Assembly (NCBI GenBank): GCA_947628515.1
Contig: CANRAG010000010.1
Location: 1-38,843 of the forward strand
Source: an uncultured Clostridia bacterium
Lineage (GTDB): Bacteria; Bacillota; Clostridia; UBA1381
Length of the DNA: 38,843 nucleotides
Direction of reading: 5' to 3'
The position numbers were made by a program, and so were the translations under genes. Shown here piece after piece: positions 31,110-38,843 of this stretch. Below the pieces are notes generated by a model. That model did not search any database. It was not told where the DNA came from and saw only the letters and a list, made by a program, of their open reading frames with translations. Every line of letters begins with the position of its first letter. Within the stretch, counting starts at the first letter, position 1.

Positions 31110-33563
31110 ATGTTATTTTCAAATTTTACCGAAAAAGCGAGAATTGCGATAGCGGAGGCGCACGACACAGCCTGCGCGCTGGGACACCGCTATATAGGAA
31201 GCGAGCATATAGTGGCCGGACTGGTAAAGGAAGGATCGGGCGTGGCGGCACGAGTGCTTGGTAACGCGGGCATAACAGAAGATAAGGTCATGGATAAAAT
31301 AACGGAGCTCACCGGCTCAAACGAGGCGTTGGATAAGGAAACCGAGCTTCCGCTCACGCCCAGAACAAAACGGATATTGCAGATTGCGGCAATAGAGGCA
31401 AGGGATATGGGGCACAGCTATATAGGCACGGAGCATCTTTTGGTGGCGATACTTCGTGACGGCGAGAGCGTGGGCATAAGAGTGCTTGCCGCGCTCGGAC
31501 TTAATATGAATCAGTTATATCATGACATTATGGACGCGTTGAGCGCGGGCGTTACAGAGCCGGCGCAGGGCGGCATGTACCATAGCGCGAGAAGGCGCGG
31601 GGAAAGGTCGTCAACTCCTACTCTTGACGAATACGGCAGGGATTTTACGGAGCTTGCGCGCGGGAACAAGTTCGATCCGGTAATAGGGCGGTCGAAGGAA
31701 ATAGACAGGGTTGTGCAGATACTTTCAAGGCGCACAAAGAACAATCCGTGTCTGATAGGCGAGCCGGGCGTCGGCAAAACGGCGGTGGTTGAAGGGCTTG
31801 CGCAGAAAATTGTGTCGGGCGACGTGCCGGAGTCGTTAAAGGATAAACGTCTCGTATCGGTTGATTTATCGTCAATGGTTGCCGGCGCAAAGTATAGAGG
31901 CGAGTTTGAGGAAAGAATTAAGAAGGTGATTACCGAGGTGACGCAGGCAAACGATGTAATTCTGTTTGTCGATGAGCTGCACACAATTGTGGGCGCGGGT
32001 AACGCCGAGGGTTCAATGGACGCTTCGAATATAATGAAGCCGTTCCTTGCAAGGGGCGAGCTGCAGCTGATAGGCGCGACGACCCTGAAGGAATACAAGA
32101 AGTATATCGAAAAGGACGCCGCGCTCGAAAGACGTTTCCAGCCCGTAACCGTGGGCGAACCGTCGGTTGAGGAAACCATCGGGATTTTAAGGGGTATCCG
32201 TGACAAGTACGAAGCGCATCATGGCGTTACCATTACCGACGACGCGTTAAAAGCGGCGGCGGGCATGTCCGCGCGGTATATTACCGACAGATTTTTGCCG
32301 GACAAAGCCATTGACCTTATAGATGAGGCGTCGTCGAAGAAGCAGTTGGGCGCGCAGACGGAGCCGCAGGAGCTTAAGCAAAAGGAGAAGGAGCTTGAAA
32401 AGCTTTCAAGCGAGCGCGAGGAGGCCGTAAACGCTCAGGATTACGAGAAGGCGGCGCGGCTGCGCGACAGGGAGAAGCCGCTTGCGGAAGAAGTGGATAA
32501 CCTCAAAAAGGCATGGAGGGGCAACGGTACCTCGTCAAAGCTTGAAGTGACCGAGGACGATATTGCGGAAATTCTTTCGGACTGGACAAATATTCCTGCC
32601 TCCAAGCTTAAGCAGGAGGAAATGGAACGGCTGAGAAATCTTGAGGAAATTCTGCATAACCGCGTCATAGGGCAGAATGAGGCAGTGACGGCTGTGGCAA
32701 AGGCAATTAAGCGCGGCAGAGCCGGACTTAAGGACCCGAAGCGTCCCATAGGCTCGTTCCTGTTCTTAGGGCCTACCGGCGTGGGCAAAACGGAGCTTAC
32801 AAAGGCGCTTTCGGAGGCGTTGTTCGGCTCGGAGCGTTCGCTGATACGCGTTGATATGTCCGAGTACATGGAAAAGCACGCGGTATCGAAGTTTATCGGC
32901 TCGCCTCCGGGATATGTGGGCTTTGAGGACGGCGGTCAGCTCACAGAGAAAATCCGCAAGCATCCGTATTCCGTAATCCTCTTTGACGAGGTGGAAAAGG
33001 CGCATCCGGACGTATTTAACATCATGCTCCAGATTCTTGACGACGGTATTCTTACCGACGCGCAGGGCAGGCTGGTAGATTTTAAAAACACGGTAATCAT
33101 CATGACCTCGAACCTCGGCGCGAGCGAAATTCTCGGAACCGGCACTTCAAAGCTCGGATTTGCGAGCACAGCCGACGAAAAGAGCGAAAAGGACACAATA
33201 AAGGAAAAGGTTATGGCGGAGGTAAAACGCGCGTTCAAGCCTGAGTTCTTGAACAGAATAGATGAAATAATCGTGTTTGACCGTCTTACAAAGGACGAGA
33301 TTAAGCAGATTGCGGGACTCATGCTAAAATCGCTTAAAGAGCGTCTTGCCGAAAACGATATTTCCGTTTCGTTCACGGACGGGGCTGTTGATAAAATTTC
33401 CGATGTAGGCTTCGACAAGCTCTATGGTGCGAGACCTCTGCGGCGCGCTATCCAGAGCAGAATAGAGGATATGCTGTCGGAAAAGATTATCGACGGAGAG
33501 ATCAACGCGGGTGATACCGTAACGGTGGACGCTGCGGAAAACGAGTTCATTATTAAGAAGTAA
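31110..33563 (+). CDS. clpC: ATP-dependent Clp protease ATP-binding subunit ClpC
   Basis: An 817-residue Hsp100 unfoldase that feeds substrates to ClpP. The N-terminal double Clp repeat ([20 protein letters not shown] and [20 protein letters not shown]) binds adaptors and phospho-arginine. AAA1 has GEPGVGKT near residue 217, a UVR-containing middle domain follows ([20 protein letters not shown]), and AAA2 has [10 protein letters not shown] and [19 protein letters not shown]. Length matches ClpC rather than ClpB. It is the last gene of the CtsR operon, with GGGAGG before the ATG and a strong terminator behind. Confidence 0.97.
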   Translation: MLFSNFTEKARIAIAEAHDTACALGHRYIGSEHIVAGLVKEGSGVAARVLGNAGITEDKVMDKITELTGSNEALDKETELPLTPRTKRILQIAAIEARDMGHSYIGTEHLLVAILRDGESVGIRVLAALGLNMNQLYHDIMDALSAGVTEPAQGGMYHSARRRGERSSTPTLDEYGRDFTELARGNKFDPVIGRSKEIDRVVQILSRRTKNNPCLIGEPGVGKTAVVEGLAQKIVSGDVPESLKDKRLVSVDLSSMVAGAKYRGEFEERIKKVITEVTQANDVILFVDELHTIVGAGNAEGSMDASNIMKPFLARGELQLIGATTLKEYKKYIEKDAALERRFQPVTVGEPSVEETIGILRGIRDKYEAHHGVTITDDALKAAAGMSARYITDRFLPDKAIDLIDEASSKKQLGAQTEPQELKQKEKELEKLSSEREEAVNAQDYEKAARLRDREKPLAEEVDNLKKAWRGNGTSSKLEVTEDDIAEILSDWTNIPASKLKQEEMERLRNLEEILHNRVIGQNEAVTAVAKAIKRGRAGLKDPKRPIGSFLFLGPTGVGKTELTKALSEALFGSERSLIRVDMSEYMEKHAVSKFIGSPPGYVGFEDGGQLTEKIRKHPYSVILFDEVEKAHPDVFNIMLQILDDGILTDAQGRLVDFKNTVIIMTSNLGASEILGTGTSKLGFASTADEKSEKDTIKEKVMAEVKRAFKPEFLNRIDEIIVFDRLTKDEIKQIAGLMLKSLKERLAENDISVSFTDGAVDKISDVGFDKLYGARPLRRAIQSRIEDMLSEKIIDGEINAGDTVTVDAAENEFIIKK

Positions 33564-33594
33564 ATAACCTCGGAGCACGTCAAAGGACGGGATT

Positions 33595-33655
33595 TCCTTG
33601 GCGCGGATATGTGAATTCACAAAAGGAGTTCACATCTGCGCCAAGGATTTTTTTT
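33595..33655 (+). terminator. Rho-independent terminator of the clpC operon
   Basis: TCCTTGGCGC (33595-33604) pairs with GCGCCAAGGA (33638-33647), and TGTGAA (33610-33615) with TTCACA (33629-33634), giving a two-part stem followed by eight T residues. Confidence 0.92.
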
Positions 33656-33714
33656 GTTTGCTCTTATACATGGCGGCATTGTGAAAAATCAACAAATAAT
33701 GTTAATTTTCAAAG

Positions 33715-33743
33715 TTGCGAATACGTAAAATTTGCCGTAAAAT
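33715..33743 (+). promoter_or_regulatory. Promoter of the GH28-like gene
   Basis: TTGCGA (33715-33720), 17-bp spacer, TAAAAT (33738-33743). The -35 box is a weak match, which leaves room for activation. Confidence 0.55.
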
Positions 33744-33778
33744 AAATATAGTATTAGGAAAGAAAGGCAGGGACTGCA

Positions 33779-36094
33779 ATGTTAAAAAGACTTTTTGTAA
33801 GCTGCGCCGCAATGGCGGCGGCGGTATCCGTAACATCCGGCGCCTTGTCGGTATCGGCGGCCGAGCCGGACCGGGCGGATACGGCAGACGAGACGCGGCT
33901 TATAACCTATGACGCGCCGACAGGGGCGGAGCTTAGCGGCACGTATACCGTTAAGGCGCGGCCTCACGGCGCGGGTGACGACGCGTGGCGCGATATTGAC
34001 GTCTACAGAGTCATGCTTATGAGCTATAACACAAGGTGGGCGGCCATGGCATATTTTGACTGCACGGGCGCGATCGACGTCAGAGTAACGGTTACCGGAG
34101 GCGGCGACGGTATAGACTATTTTAACGATACCGACCCGGAGACGGGAAAGCGAAAGGGGCTTCTTAAACAGGGCACTACGGTGAAATTCAGGGCTGACGG
34201 TTCGGAGGAAGGAACTACGGACGTAATGACGGTGGACATGCCGGTGGACACAAGAATTTATCCGGAGAGCTACGGTATAGTGCCCGAATATGAGGCGGGC
34301 GGCGACACCATTGATTTTACGGTTGAGCCGGGACAGAGAATAGTGTTGGACCCGAACGGCGACACAAGGCGCAATCTCCAAATATGGGCGGACTATCCGA
34401 TAGACATGCCCTCGGTCGAGGAGCTTCGCGCGGAAGGCAAATCCGTAACGGTGGTTGACGCCGCAAACGGCGGCGCAATTGTGCCGGAGGGCTTTGACAC
34501 GGACGTCGTATATGTCAAGCCGGGCTACTATGATATTAAAGATAAGAACGGCAATGTGGATAACTGGGGCGGCGCCAAGGTAAAGAGCAATCAGACATGG
34601 TATTTTGAGGGCGGCTCCGTATACCACGGCGGACTGTGGCTGGACTATACGGAAAACGCCGCCGTTATAGGGCGCGGAATACTTTACAGACCGAGCGGCG
34701 CGTCCATGACCGTAAACGATACGAAAAATACCCTGATTGAAGGCATGATGGGGTTAAACCACGGATACGGGGATAACGGAGGATATTATATAAACATTGC
34801 GAACAGTAAGAATGTCCGCGTTAAAAATCTAAAATCAATCGCGCGGCATAAGTGGGGCGACACGATGGATATTTTCTGTTCGGAGGATGTTACGGTTGAA
34901 GGCTGCTTCTTCCGCGGCAATGACGACTGTATAGCAATCTACGGCCCGCGCTGGACGGGCAACTACTGGGGCGACACGGGCAATGTAAGAAATATAAAGG
35001 TCAAAGACTGCGTGCTCATGCCCGACCTCGCAAGACCCATACATTTCGGCACTCACGGCGACAGCGCTTCGCCCAACGGCGGACGCGTAATAGATAACTG
35101 CCGCTTTGAGAATATAGATATACTGACATATAATAAGTTCGCGTACAATCCGCGGTCGAGCGGAAGAATGCCGCAGTCCATACGTATGGACGTGTCGGAG
35201 GGCAACACGGTTACCAATATTTATTTCAATAATATCCGCATACAGGATTACATGGCGAATAAGATTTGCGAGCTGTTTATAACGACGCAGGACAGATACG
35301 GAACATATACATATCCGGGCAAGGGAATAAACAATATCTATTTTAAGGATATTGACTATAAGAATATCGATCCCACACATAACGGAAGAATAGAGGGATA
35401 TAAAACAAGCGACGGCGTGAGCGGCATAACGCAGAACGTCACGTTTGAAAACCTCAAAATAAACGGCGAGGTCGCCCTGAGCGCGGAGGATGCGCAAATC
35501 AGTGTCGGCAATAATACGAAAAATATACGGTTTGTGGGTTCGGGCGAGTCGAAGTATGTATATAGGCCTTCAATCGTTCCGGAGGACATATGGCCAAAGT
35601 ATTATGATTATGCCGACACCGCCGAAGCGAGCGCGGAGAGGTCTGAAAACGGCTCCGACCCGGCGGCGGCGATTGACAGCGACACCGATACCGTATGGTA
35701 TTCGGCAGTAGGCCAAAGCAATCCTGTTTATAACAGCGGCGACAAGACTGTTACGGGCGAGGGAATAACGCTTAATCTCGGCGCGCAGAGACATATAAAC
35801 TGCGTAAGACTTACATGGGAAAATCCCGCTCTAACGCATGACTACCGCATATATGTTTCCAAGGACGGAAAGGACTGGAGCGCGGGACATACCGACGAGC
35901 ATGACGTGGGCGCGGTTAATTCCAAATCGAGGGCTGAGTACAATAAGCGGGTAAAGTCAACATGGCTTGTCAACCAGTACGATCCGAACCAAAATCAGGA
36001 TTATATAATAGGGCAATACGTAAAGATTATTCCGTGTTCGGGTACGCGGCTCGATATTGCCAACCTGGAGATTTTGGGCGAGGAAGCTCCGTAA
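33779..36094 (+). CDS. Secreted GH28-like beta-helix glycoside hydrolase with discoidin-like domain
   Basis: A 771-residue exported protein. Residues 1-28 are a signal peptide (cleavage near SVSAAE). Residues about 35-240 form beta-rich domains, about 240-600 a right-handed parallel beta-helix with repeated N-rich turns. GH28-type acidic residues are placed as expected: GDTMD (Asp361, Asp364), GNDDCIAI (Asp382, Asp383, 21-22 residues later) and GTHGD (His426). Residues about 605-771 resemble an F5/8 type C (discoidin) carbohydrate-binding domain (RLTWENP, YRIYVSKDGKDW). GH28 enzymes hydrolyse polygalacturonan or rhamnogalacturonan. The His lies further from the Asp pair than in fungal polygalacturonase, so the family branch is uncertain. 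The next gene follows after 25 bp. Confidence 0.72.
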   Translation: MLKRLFVSCAAMAAAVSVTSGALSVSAAEPDRADTADETRLITYDAPTGAELSGTYTVKARPHGAGDDAWRDIDVYRVMLMSYNTRWAAMAYFDCTGAIDVRVTVTGGGDGIDYFNDTDPETGKRKGLLKQGTTVKFRADGSEEGTTDVMTVDMPVDTRIYPESYGIVPEYEAGGDTIDFTVEPGQRIVLDPNGDTRRNLQIWADYPIDMPSVEELRAEGKSVTVVDAANGGAIVPEGFDTDVVYVKPGYYDIKDKNGNVDNWGGAKVKSNQTWYFEGGSVYHGGLWLDYTENAAVIGRGILYRPSGASMTVNDTKNTLIEGMMGLNHGYGDNGGYYINIANSKNVRVKNLKSIARHKWGDTMDIFCSEDVTVEGCFFRGNDDCIAIYGPRWTGNYWGDTGNVRNIKVKDCVLMPDLARPIHFGTHGDSASPNGGRVIDNCRFENIDILTYNKFAYNPRSSGRMPQSIRMDVSEGNTVTNIYFNNIRIQDYMANKICELFITTQDRYGTYTYPGKGINNIYFKDIDYKNIDPTHNGRIEGYKTSDGVSGITQNVTFENLKINGEVALSAEDAQISVGNNTKNIRFVGSGESKYVYRPSIVPEDIWPKYYDYADTAEASAERSENGSDPAAAIDSDTDTVWYSAVGQSNPVYNSGDKTVTGEGITLNLGAQRHINCVRLTWENPALTHDYRIYVSKDGKDWSAGHTDEHDVGAVNSKSRAEYNKRVKSTWLVNQYDPNQNQDYIIGQYVKIIPCSGTRLDIANLEILGEEAP

Positions 36095-36119
36095 GCTTTA
36101 TATGAAGGAGGAACCCAAA

Positions 36120-38843
36120 TTGAAAAATATACGCGAAAAGAAGCTGATTTCGTTTATAACAGCGGCGGCGATAACAGCGGGATTTGCCGTAATGCCCGTA
36201 TCGTCTGTGGCATTTGACGCGCCGGCGGCGGATACGGGAGAGGCGAACGGAATATCAAATAACGGCGAATGGTCAATTTACGCGTCAAAGATAGGTGAAA
36301 TCAAAGCCGACAGCGGAACCATCGAAGACGTTACGGGCCGCTACGGCGTGGTCGAGGTAAGAAAAGAAATGCGAAGCGCGGCGTTGCAGTTTGATTTATC
36401 GACAAAGGATAAGGAAGAAAAGGTTATAAAAAATGTAAAGCTGCGTCTTACGCCTGTGGTGAGCAAAACCAATCTCCGGCAAACGGTATCGGTAATAAGC
36501 AATGATTTTGCCGACACAACGGAGGAAACGCCGATTGCGACATTCAGCGTGCCCAGAGTCGGGACGGATGATTTCAATAAGGACGCAAATCTTACGTCAA
36601 TATCGGATATTACGGAATATCCGGCGGCGCTTGCAAACTGGCAGACCGATGTGGATATTACGGGCGAGGTTATAGGCGCGGGCGATACGCTGTCGCTGCA
36701 TGTGGCGTACGGTGACGGAAACGCGAATAAAACCGAGTACGCAACCTGCAATATATCGGCGAATACCAGATTAAACGGCGGGGCTGTTCCGTTTTTGTAC
36801 AGCGACGGCGCAGCTACAGATTACAGCAAGTGGGTATATCCGCAGCTGGTGTTCACATACACCGACGCGGCAGAATATAAAACGGCGTATGCCGATTTCC
36901 TCGAAGCGGGCGCTGCGCTGTCCGAAGCGTTAGTTACGGAGGAGGAAACCGTGTCCGCGCCAAGAGTTTCGGGCGGTTCGACGGTGACGCTTGAAGCGGC
37001 GGATGAAACGGGGCTTGTCACCGTTTCCGACAACACAATAGCATACAACCCGAACTATGCCGGAAGCGCGAAAAAAGCGAATATAAGGCTTAGTGTAAAA
37101 AACGGTGAAGCGGTGTATTCGAGGATTATCGCAATAAGCGTTGACGCTGTCGCGTCATACGCGATAAGCTTTGACGCTGCCAAAAATCCATTGGGAATAA
37201 CGTCTGTGACCGTCGGCGGCACAAAATACACGGACGGAACCGCGTACGCGCAGGCGGGAAGCAAGGTAGATGTGGAAGTAGAGGCAAACGAGGGATATGT
37301 TGCGAACGTAACGGTAAACAAGGCCGACGGGAGCGGGATAGATGTAACCGGCGACAGCTTTGTAATGCCGGACGAGGCGGTGACGGTGTCGGTAAAATAT
37401 TCAAAGCGGGCGCAGTACGGCACAACGCGAATTGCCGCGTTAAACAGTATGTCCATAAAGAGCGACGGCAGCTTGCAAAGCCCCGACCTCGTAATAGGCG
37501 CGAACAGAATTACATTTGTTAAGTTCGATTTGTCCGCCTATAATACCGATGTAATATCGGACGCGTATATGAGCTTCACGCTCACAAAGAACGCGACGCT
37601 GAACACAAAGGCGGTATTCTATGTTCCGAACAACGACTGGGACGAGGGCAGCATTGATAAGAATTTTAAACTTGACGGAACGGACGCGACTAATATATCA
37701 AACTTTGCCTATACCGGCGAGGACGGCGCGGCGGAGACGGTGTCGCTGCTTAACGGCGATAACCACGCGGCATTGATAATTCCGGATACGGACAACGCGG
37801 CCACTGCGGCGGAAGGAATTTTAAAAGATTATTACGCGGCGTCAAGCGGGAAGCAGAAAACCTGTACAATAAGCGTCACCGACGCGATTAAGACGGGGAT
37901 TAAAAACAGTGAGGACGGCATTATTACCTTTATGGTTTACAGCGCCGGCGGAGGCAATGACGTGTATTCGGTTAACGGCGCAGGTAGCCTGGCGGCGCGG
38001 CCGTCGCTTACCGTAACGGAATCGGCCGAGTTTTTGCCGGACGACGAGTTGATAACCGAAATCAGGACGGCGGAGGATCTCGAAAAGTTTGCGGCCATTG
38101 TCAACGGCGGTAACAGCTATAAGGACAAAACGGTAACTCTCGCGGAGGACGTCAATCTGTCGGAGATATATAACGCTGACACGGGCAAATCATGGACGCC
38201 TATCGGCGCGGAGCCCATGAAATCGTTCGCGGGCACGTTTGAAGGACAGAGCCATACAGTGAGCGGAATGTATATAAACGACGAAAACGGCAGCTCTTTG
38301 GGATTATTCGGCGATGTTTCGGGCACGGTAAAGGATGTCACAGTAACCGGACAGATAAACGGCAGCTCGGTCATAGGCGGCATAGCGGCATCGTGCGACG
38401 GCGCCGTAACAAACTGCCACAGTGATGTGGAAATCAACGCGCGGCGGGAAGCCGGCGGCATTGTCGGCACGCTTGCAAACGGCGGAGTTATTTCGGGATG
38501 TGATAATAAAGGCAATGTTACAATAAGCAACAAGGAGACCTGCGCGGGCGGTATCGCGGGACATAATATAGACGGAACCGTAAGAGAGTGTGAAAACTCC
38601 GGAAAAATCGAAAACGGTTTGGACGGGTTCAGAAACAAGCTTGGCGGTATTGTCGGATTTCTTGATAACGGAACCGTGGAAGGCTGCGAAAATACGGGCG
38701 AGGTTGTGAGCAATGCCGCTGTAGCCTCATATACGGCTGACAGAAGCCAAAACTATGTGGGCGGTATTGTGGGATACAGCTCATACGGTACCGTAAGAAA
38801 CAGTAATAACAGCGGTTCGGTTAACAACGCGGTTGACTATGCG
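36120..38843 (+). CDS. Large secreted GLUG-repeat protein, partial
   Basis: An uninterrupted frame of 908 codons that runs off the right edge. It starts at TTG 36120, 6-7 nt behind AAGGAGGAA and 25 bp after the GH28-like gene, so it shares that operon. Residues 1-33 are a signal peptide. Residues about 45-240 and 430-635 look like two CBM96-type beta-sandwich domains (WSIYASKIGEI, LQFDLST and ITFVKFDLSAY, ARPSLTVTE). Between them lie an Ig-like segment and an InlB-type repeat (VNKADGSGIDVTGDSF). From about residue 645 a leader (IRTAEDLEKFAAIVNGG) opens a series of GLUG-like repeats (GGIVG turns with C/N-rich strands). The catalytic domain, if any, lies outside the window. Cell-surface binding or pectin degradation is inferred from context. 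Confidence 0.8.
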   Translation, partial: MKNIREKKLISFITAAAITAGFAVMPVSSVAFDAPAADTGEANGISNNGEWSIYASKIGEIKADSGTIEDVTGRYGVVEVRKEMRSAALQFDLSTKDKEEKVIKNVKLRLTPVVSKTNLRQTVSVISNDFADTTEETPIATFSVPRVGTDDFNKDANLTSISDITEYPAALANWQTDVDITGEVIGAGDTLSLHVAYGDGNANKTEYATCNISANTRLNGGAVPFLYSDGAATDYSKWVYPQLVFTYTDAAEYKTAYADFLEAGAALSEALVTEEETVSAPRVSGGSTVTLEAADETGLVTVSDNTIAYNPNYAGSAKKANIRLSVKNGEAVYSRIIAISVDAVASYAISFDAAKNPLGITSVTVGGTKYTDGTAYAQAGSKVDVEVEANEGYVANVTVNKADGSGIDVTGDSFVMPDEAVTVSVKYSKRAQYGTTRIAALNSMSIKSDGSLQSPDLVIGANRITFVKFDLSAYNTDVISDAYMSFTLTKNATLNTKAVFYVPNNDWDEGSIDKNFKLDGTDATNISNFAYTGEDGAAETVSLLNGDNHAALIIPDTDNAATAAEGILKDYYAASSGKQKTCTISVTDAIKTGIKNSEDGIITFMVYSAGGGNDVYSVNGAGSLAARPSLTVTESAEFLPDDELITEIRTAEDLEKFAAIVNGGNSYKDKTVTLAEDVNLSEIYNADTGKSWTPIGAEPMKSFAGTFEGQSHTVSGMYINDENGSSLGLFGDVSGTVKDVTVTGQINGSSVIGGIAASCDGAVTNCHSDVEINARREAGGIVGTLANGGVISGCDNKGNVTISNKETCAGGIAGHNIDGTVRECENSGKIENGLDGFRNKLGGIVGFLDNGTVEGCENTGEVVSNAAVASYTADRSQNYVGGIVGYSSYGTVRNSNNSGSVNNAVDYA

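Noticed and set aside
31520-32206. Minus-strand open frame of 228 codons inside clpC
   Set aside because: It is antisense to the conserved AAA1 domain, Ser/Pro-rich with no recognisable fold, and has no promoter.
33782-34627. Minus-strand open frame of 281 codons inside the GH28-like gene
   Set aside because: The opposite frame has a signal peptide and beta-helix signatures; this one is rich in Arg, Val and Tyr as expected of an antisense shadow.
34835-35497. Minus-strand open frame of 220 codons inside the GH28-like gene
   Set aside because: Antisense to the active-site region of the beta-helix, with no ribosome binding site.
1-38843. CRISPR arrays, tRNA or rRNA genes, prophage genes
   Set aside because: No regularly spaced repeats, no tRNA-like TTCGAATCC cloverleaf arms, no rRNA motifs and no phage structural genes were recognised.

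Overview
The window reads as chromosomal DNA of a Gram-positive, spore-forming member of the Clostridia. The evidence is the CtsR-McsA-McsB-ClpC heat-shock operon with a CtsR operator, the sporulation protein GerW (YtfJ) beside a DUF2953 protein, a secA-prfB pair, strong SigA-type promoters and AGGAGG-like ribosome binding sites. Large secreted proteins aimed at pectin, together with KDG kinase and KDPG aldolase, suggest a plant-polysaccharide (pectin) degrader such as those of the gut. The genus is not determined; a Monoglobus-like organism would fit but this is inference only.

Layout. 1-341: 5' part of a HAD phosphatase (minus), divergent from alaS and a HIT hydrolase (plus, 534-3517). 3559-4441: a small island holding a RelB/DinJ-type antitoxin and a zeta-like toxin gene broken just after its P-loop, bounded by two similar ~65-bp repeats. 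4557-8654: a 1365-residue secreted rhamnogalacturonan acetylesterase (CE12-like) with many accessory domains. 8843-10499: a membrane-anchored protein of unknown function and an EamA-type transporter. 10758-11870: an MsmK/UgpC-type sugar ABC ATPase without permease genes. 11928-12133: a probable 6S RNA on the minus strand with its own promoter. 12224-12971: DUF1292 and ruvX (minus). 13145-14643: a lipid kinase and a small-multidrug-export family membrane protein (plus).

14681-20218 is a tightly packed minus-strand operon: site-2 protease, scpA, scpB, DUF2953, gerW, a radical SAM protein (TIGR03960-like) and its partner (TIGR03936-like), with four of the six junctions overlapping. 20463-23024: dinB and an M16 peptidase. 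23247-24980: eda-kdgK, the last two steps that turn 2-keto-3-deoxygluconate (from uronic acids) into pyruvate and glyceraldehyde 3-phosphate. 25040-28924: secA-prfB (minus), meeting kdgK at a shared 21-bp hairpin. 29253-33563: ctsR-mcsA-mcsB-clpC under a CtsR box. 33779 to the right edge: a secreted GH28-like beta-helix protein with a discoidin-like domain, followed in the same operon by a secreted GLUG-repeat protein that runs off the window.

Taken together, the secreted enzymes (4557, 33779, 36120) would deacetylate and cleave pectin outside the cell, SecA would export them, an MsmK-type ATPase would energise oligosaccharide uptake, and Eda/KdgK would finish uronate catabolism. Only the domain assignments are seen directly; the integration into one pathway is inference. 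No tRNA, rRNA, CRISPR array, prophage or intact insertion sequence was recognised.
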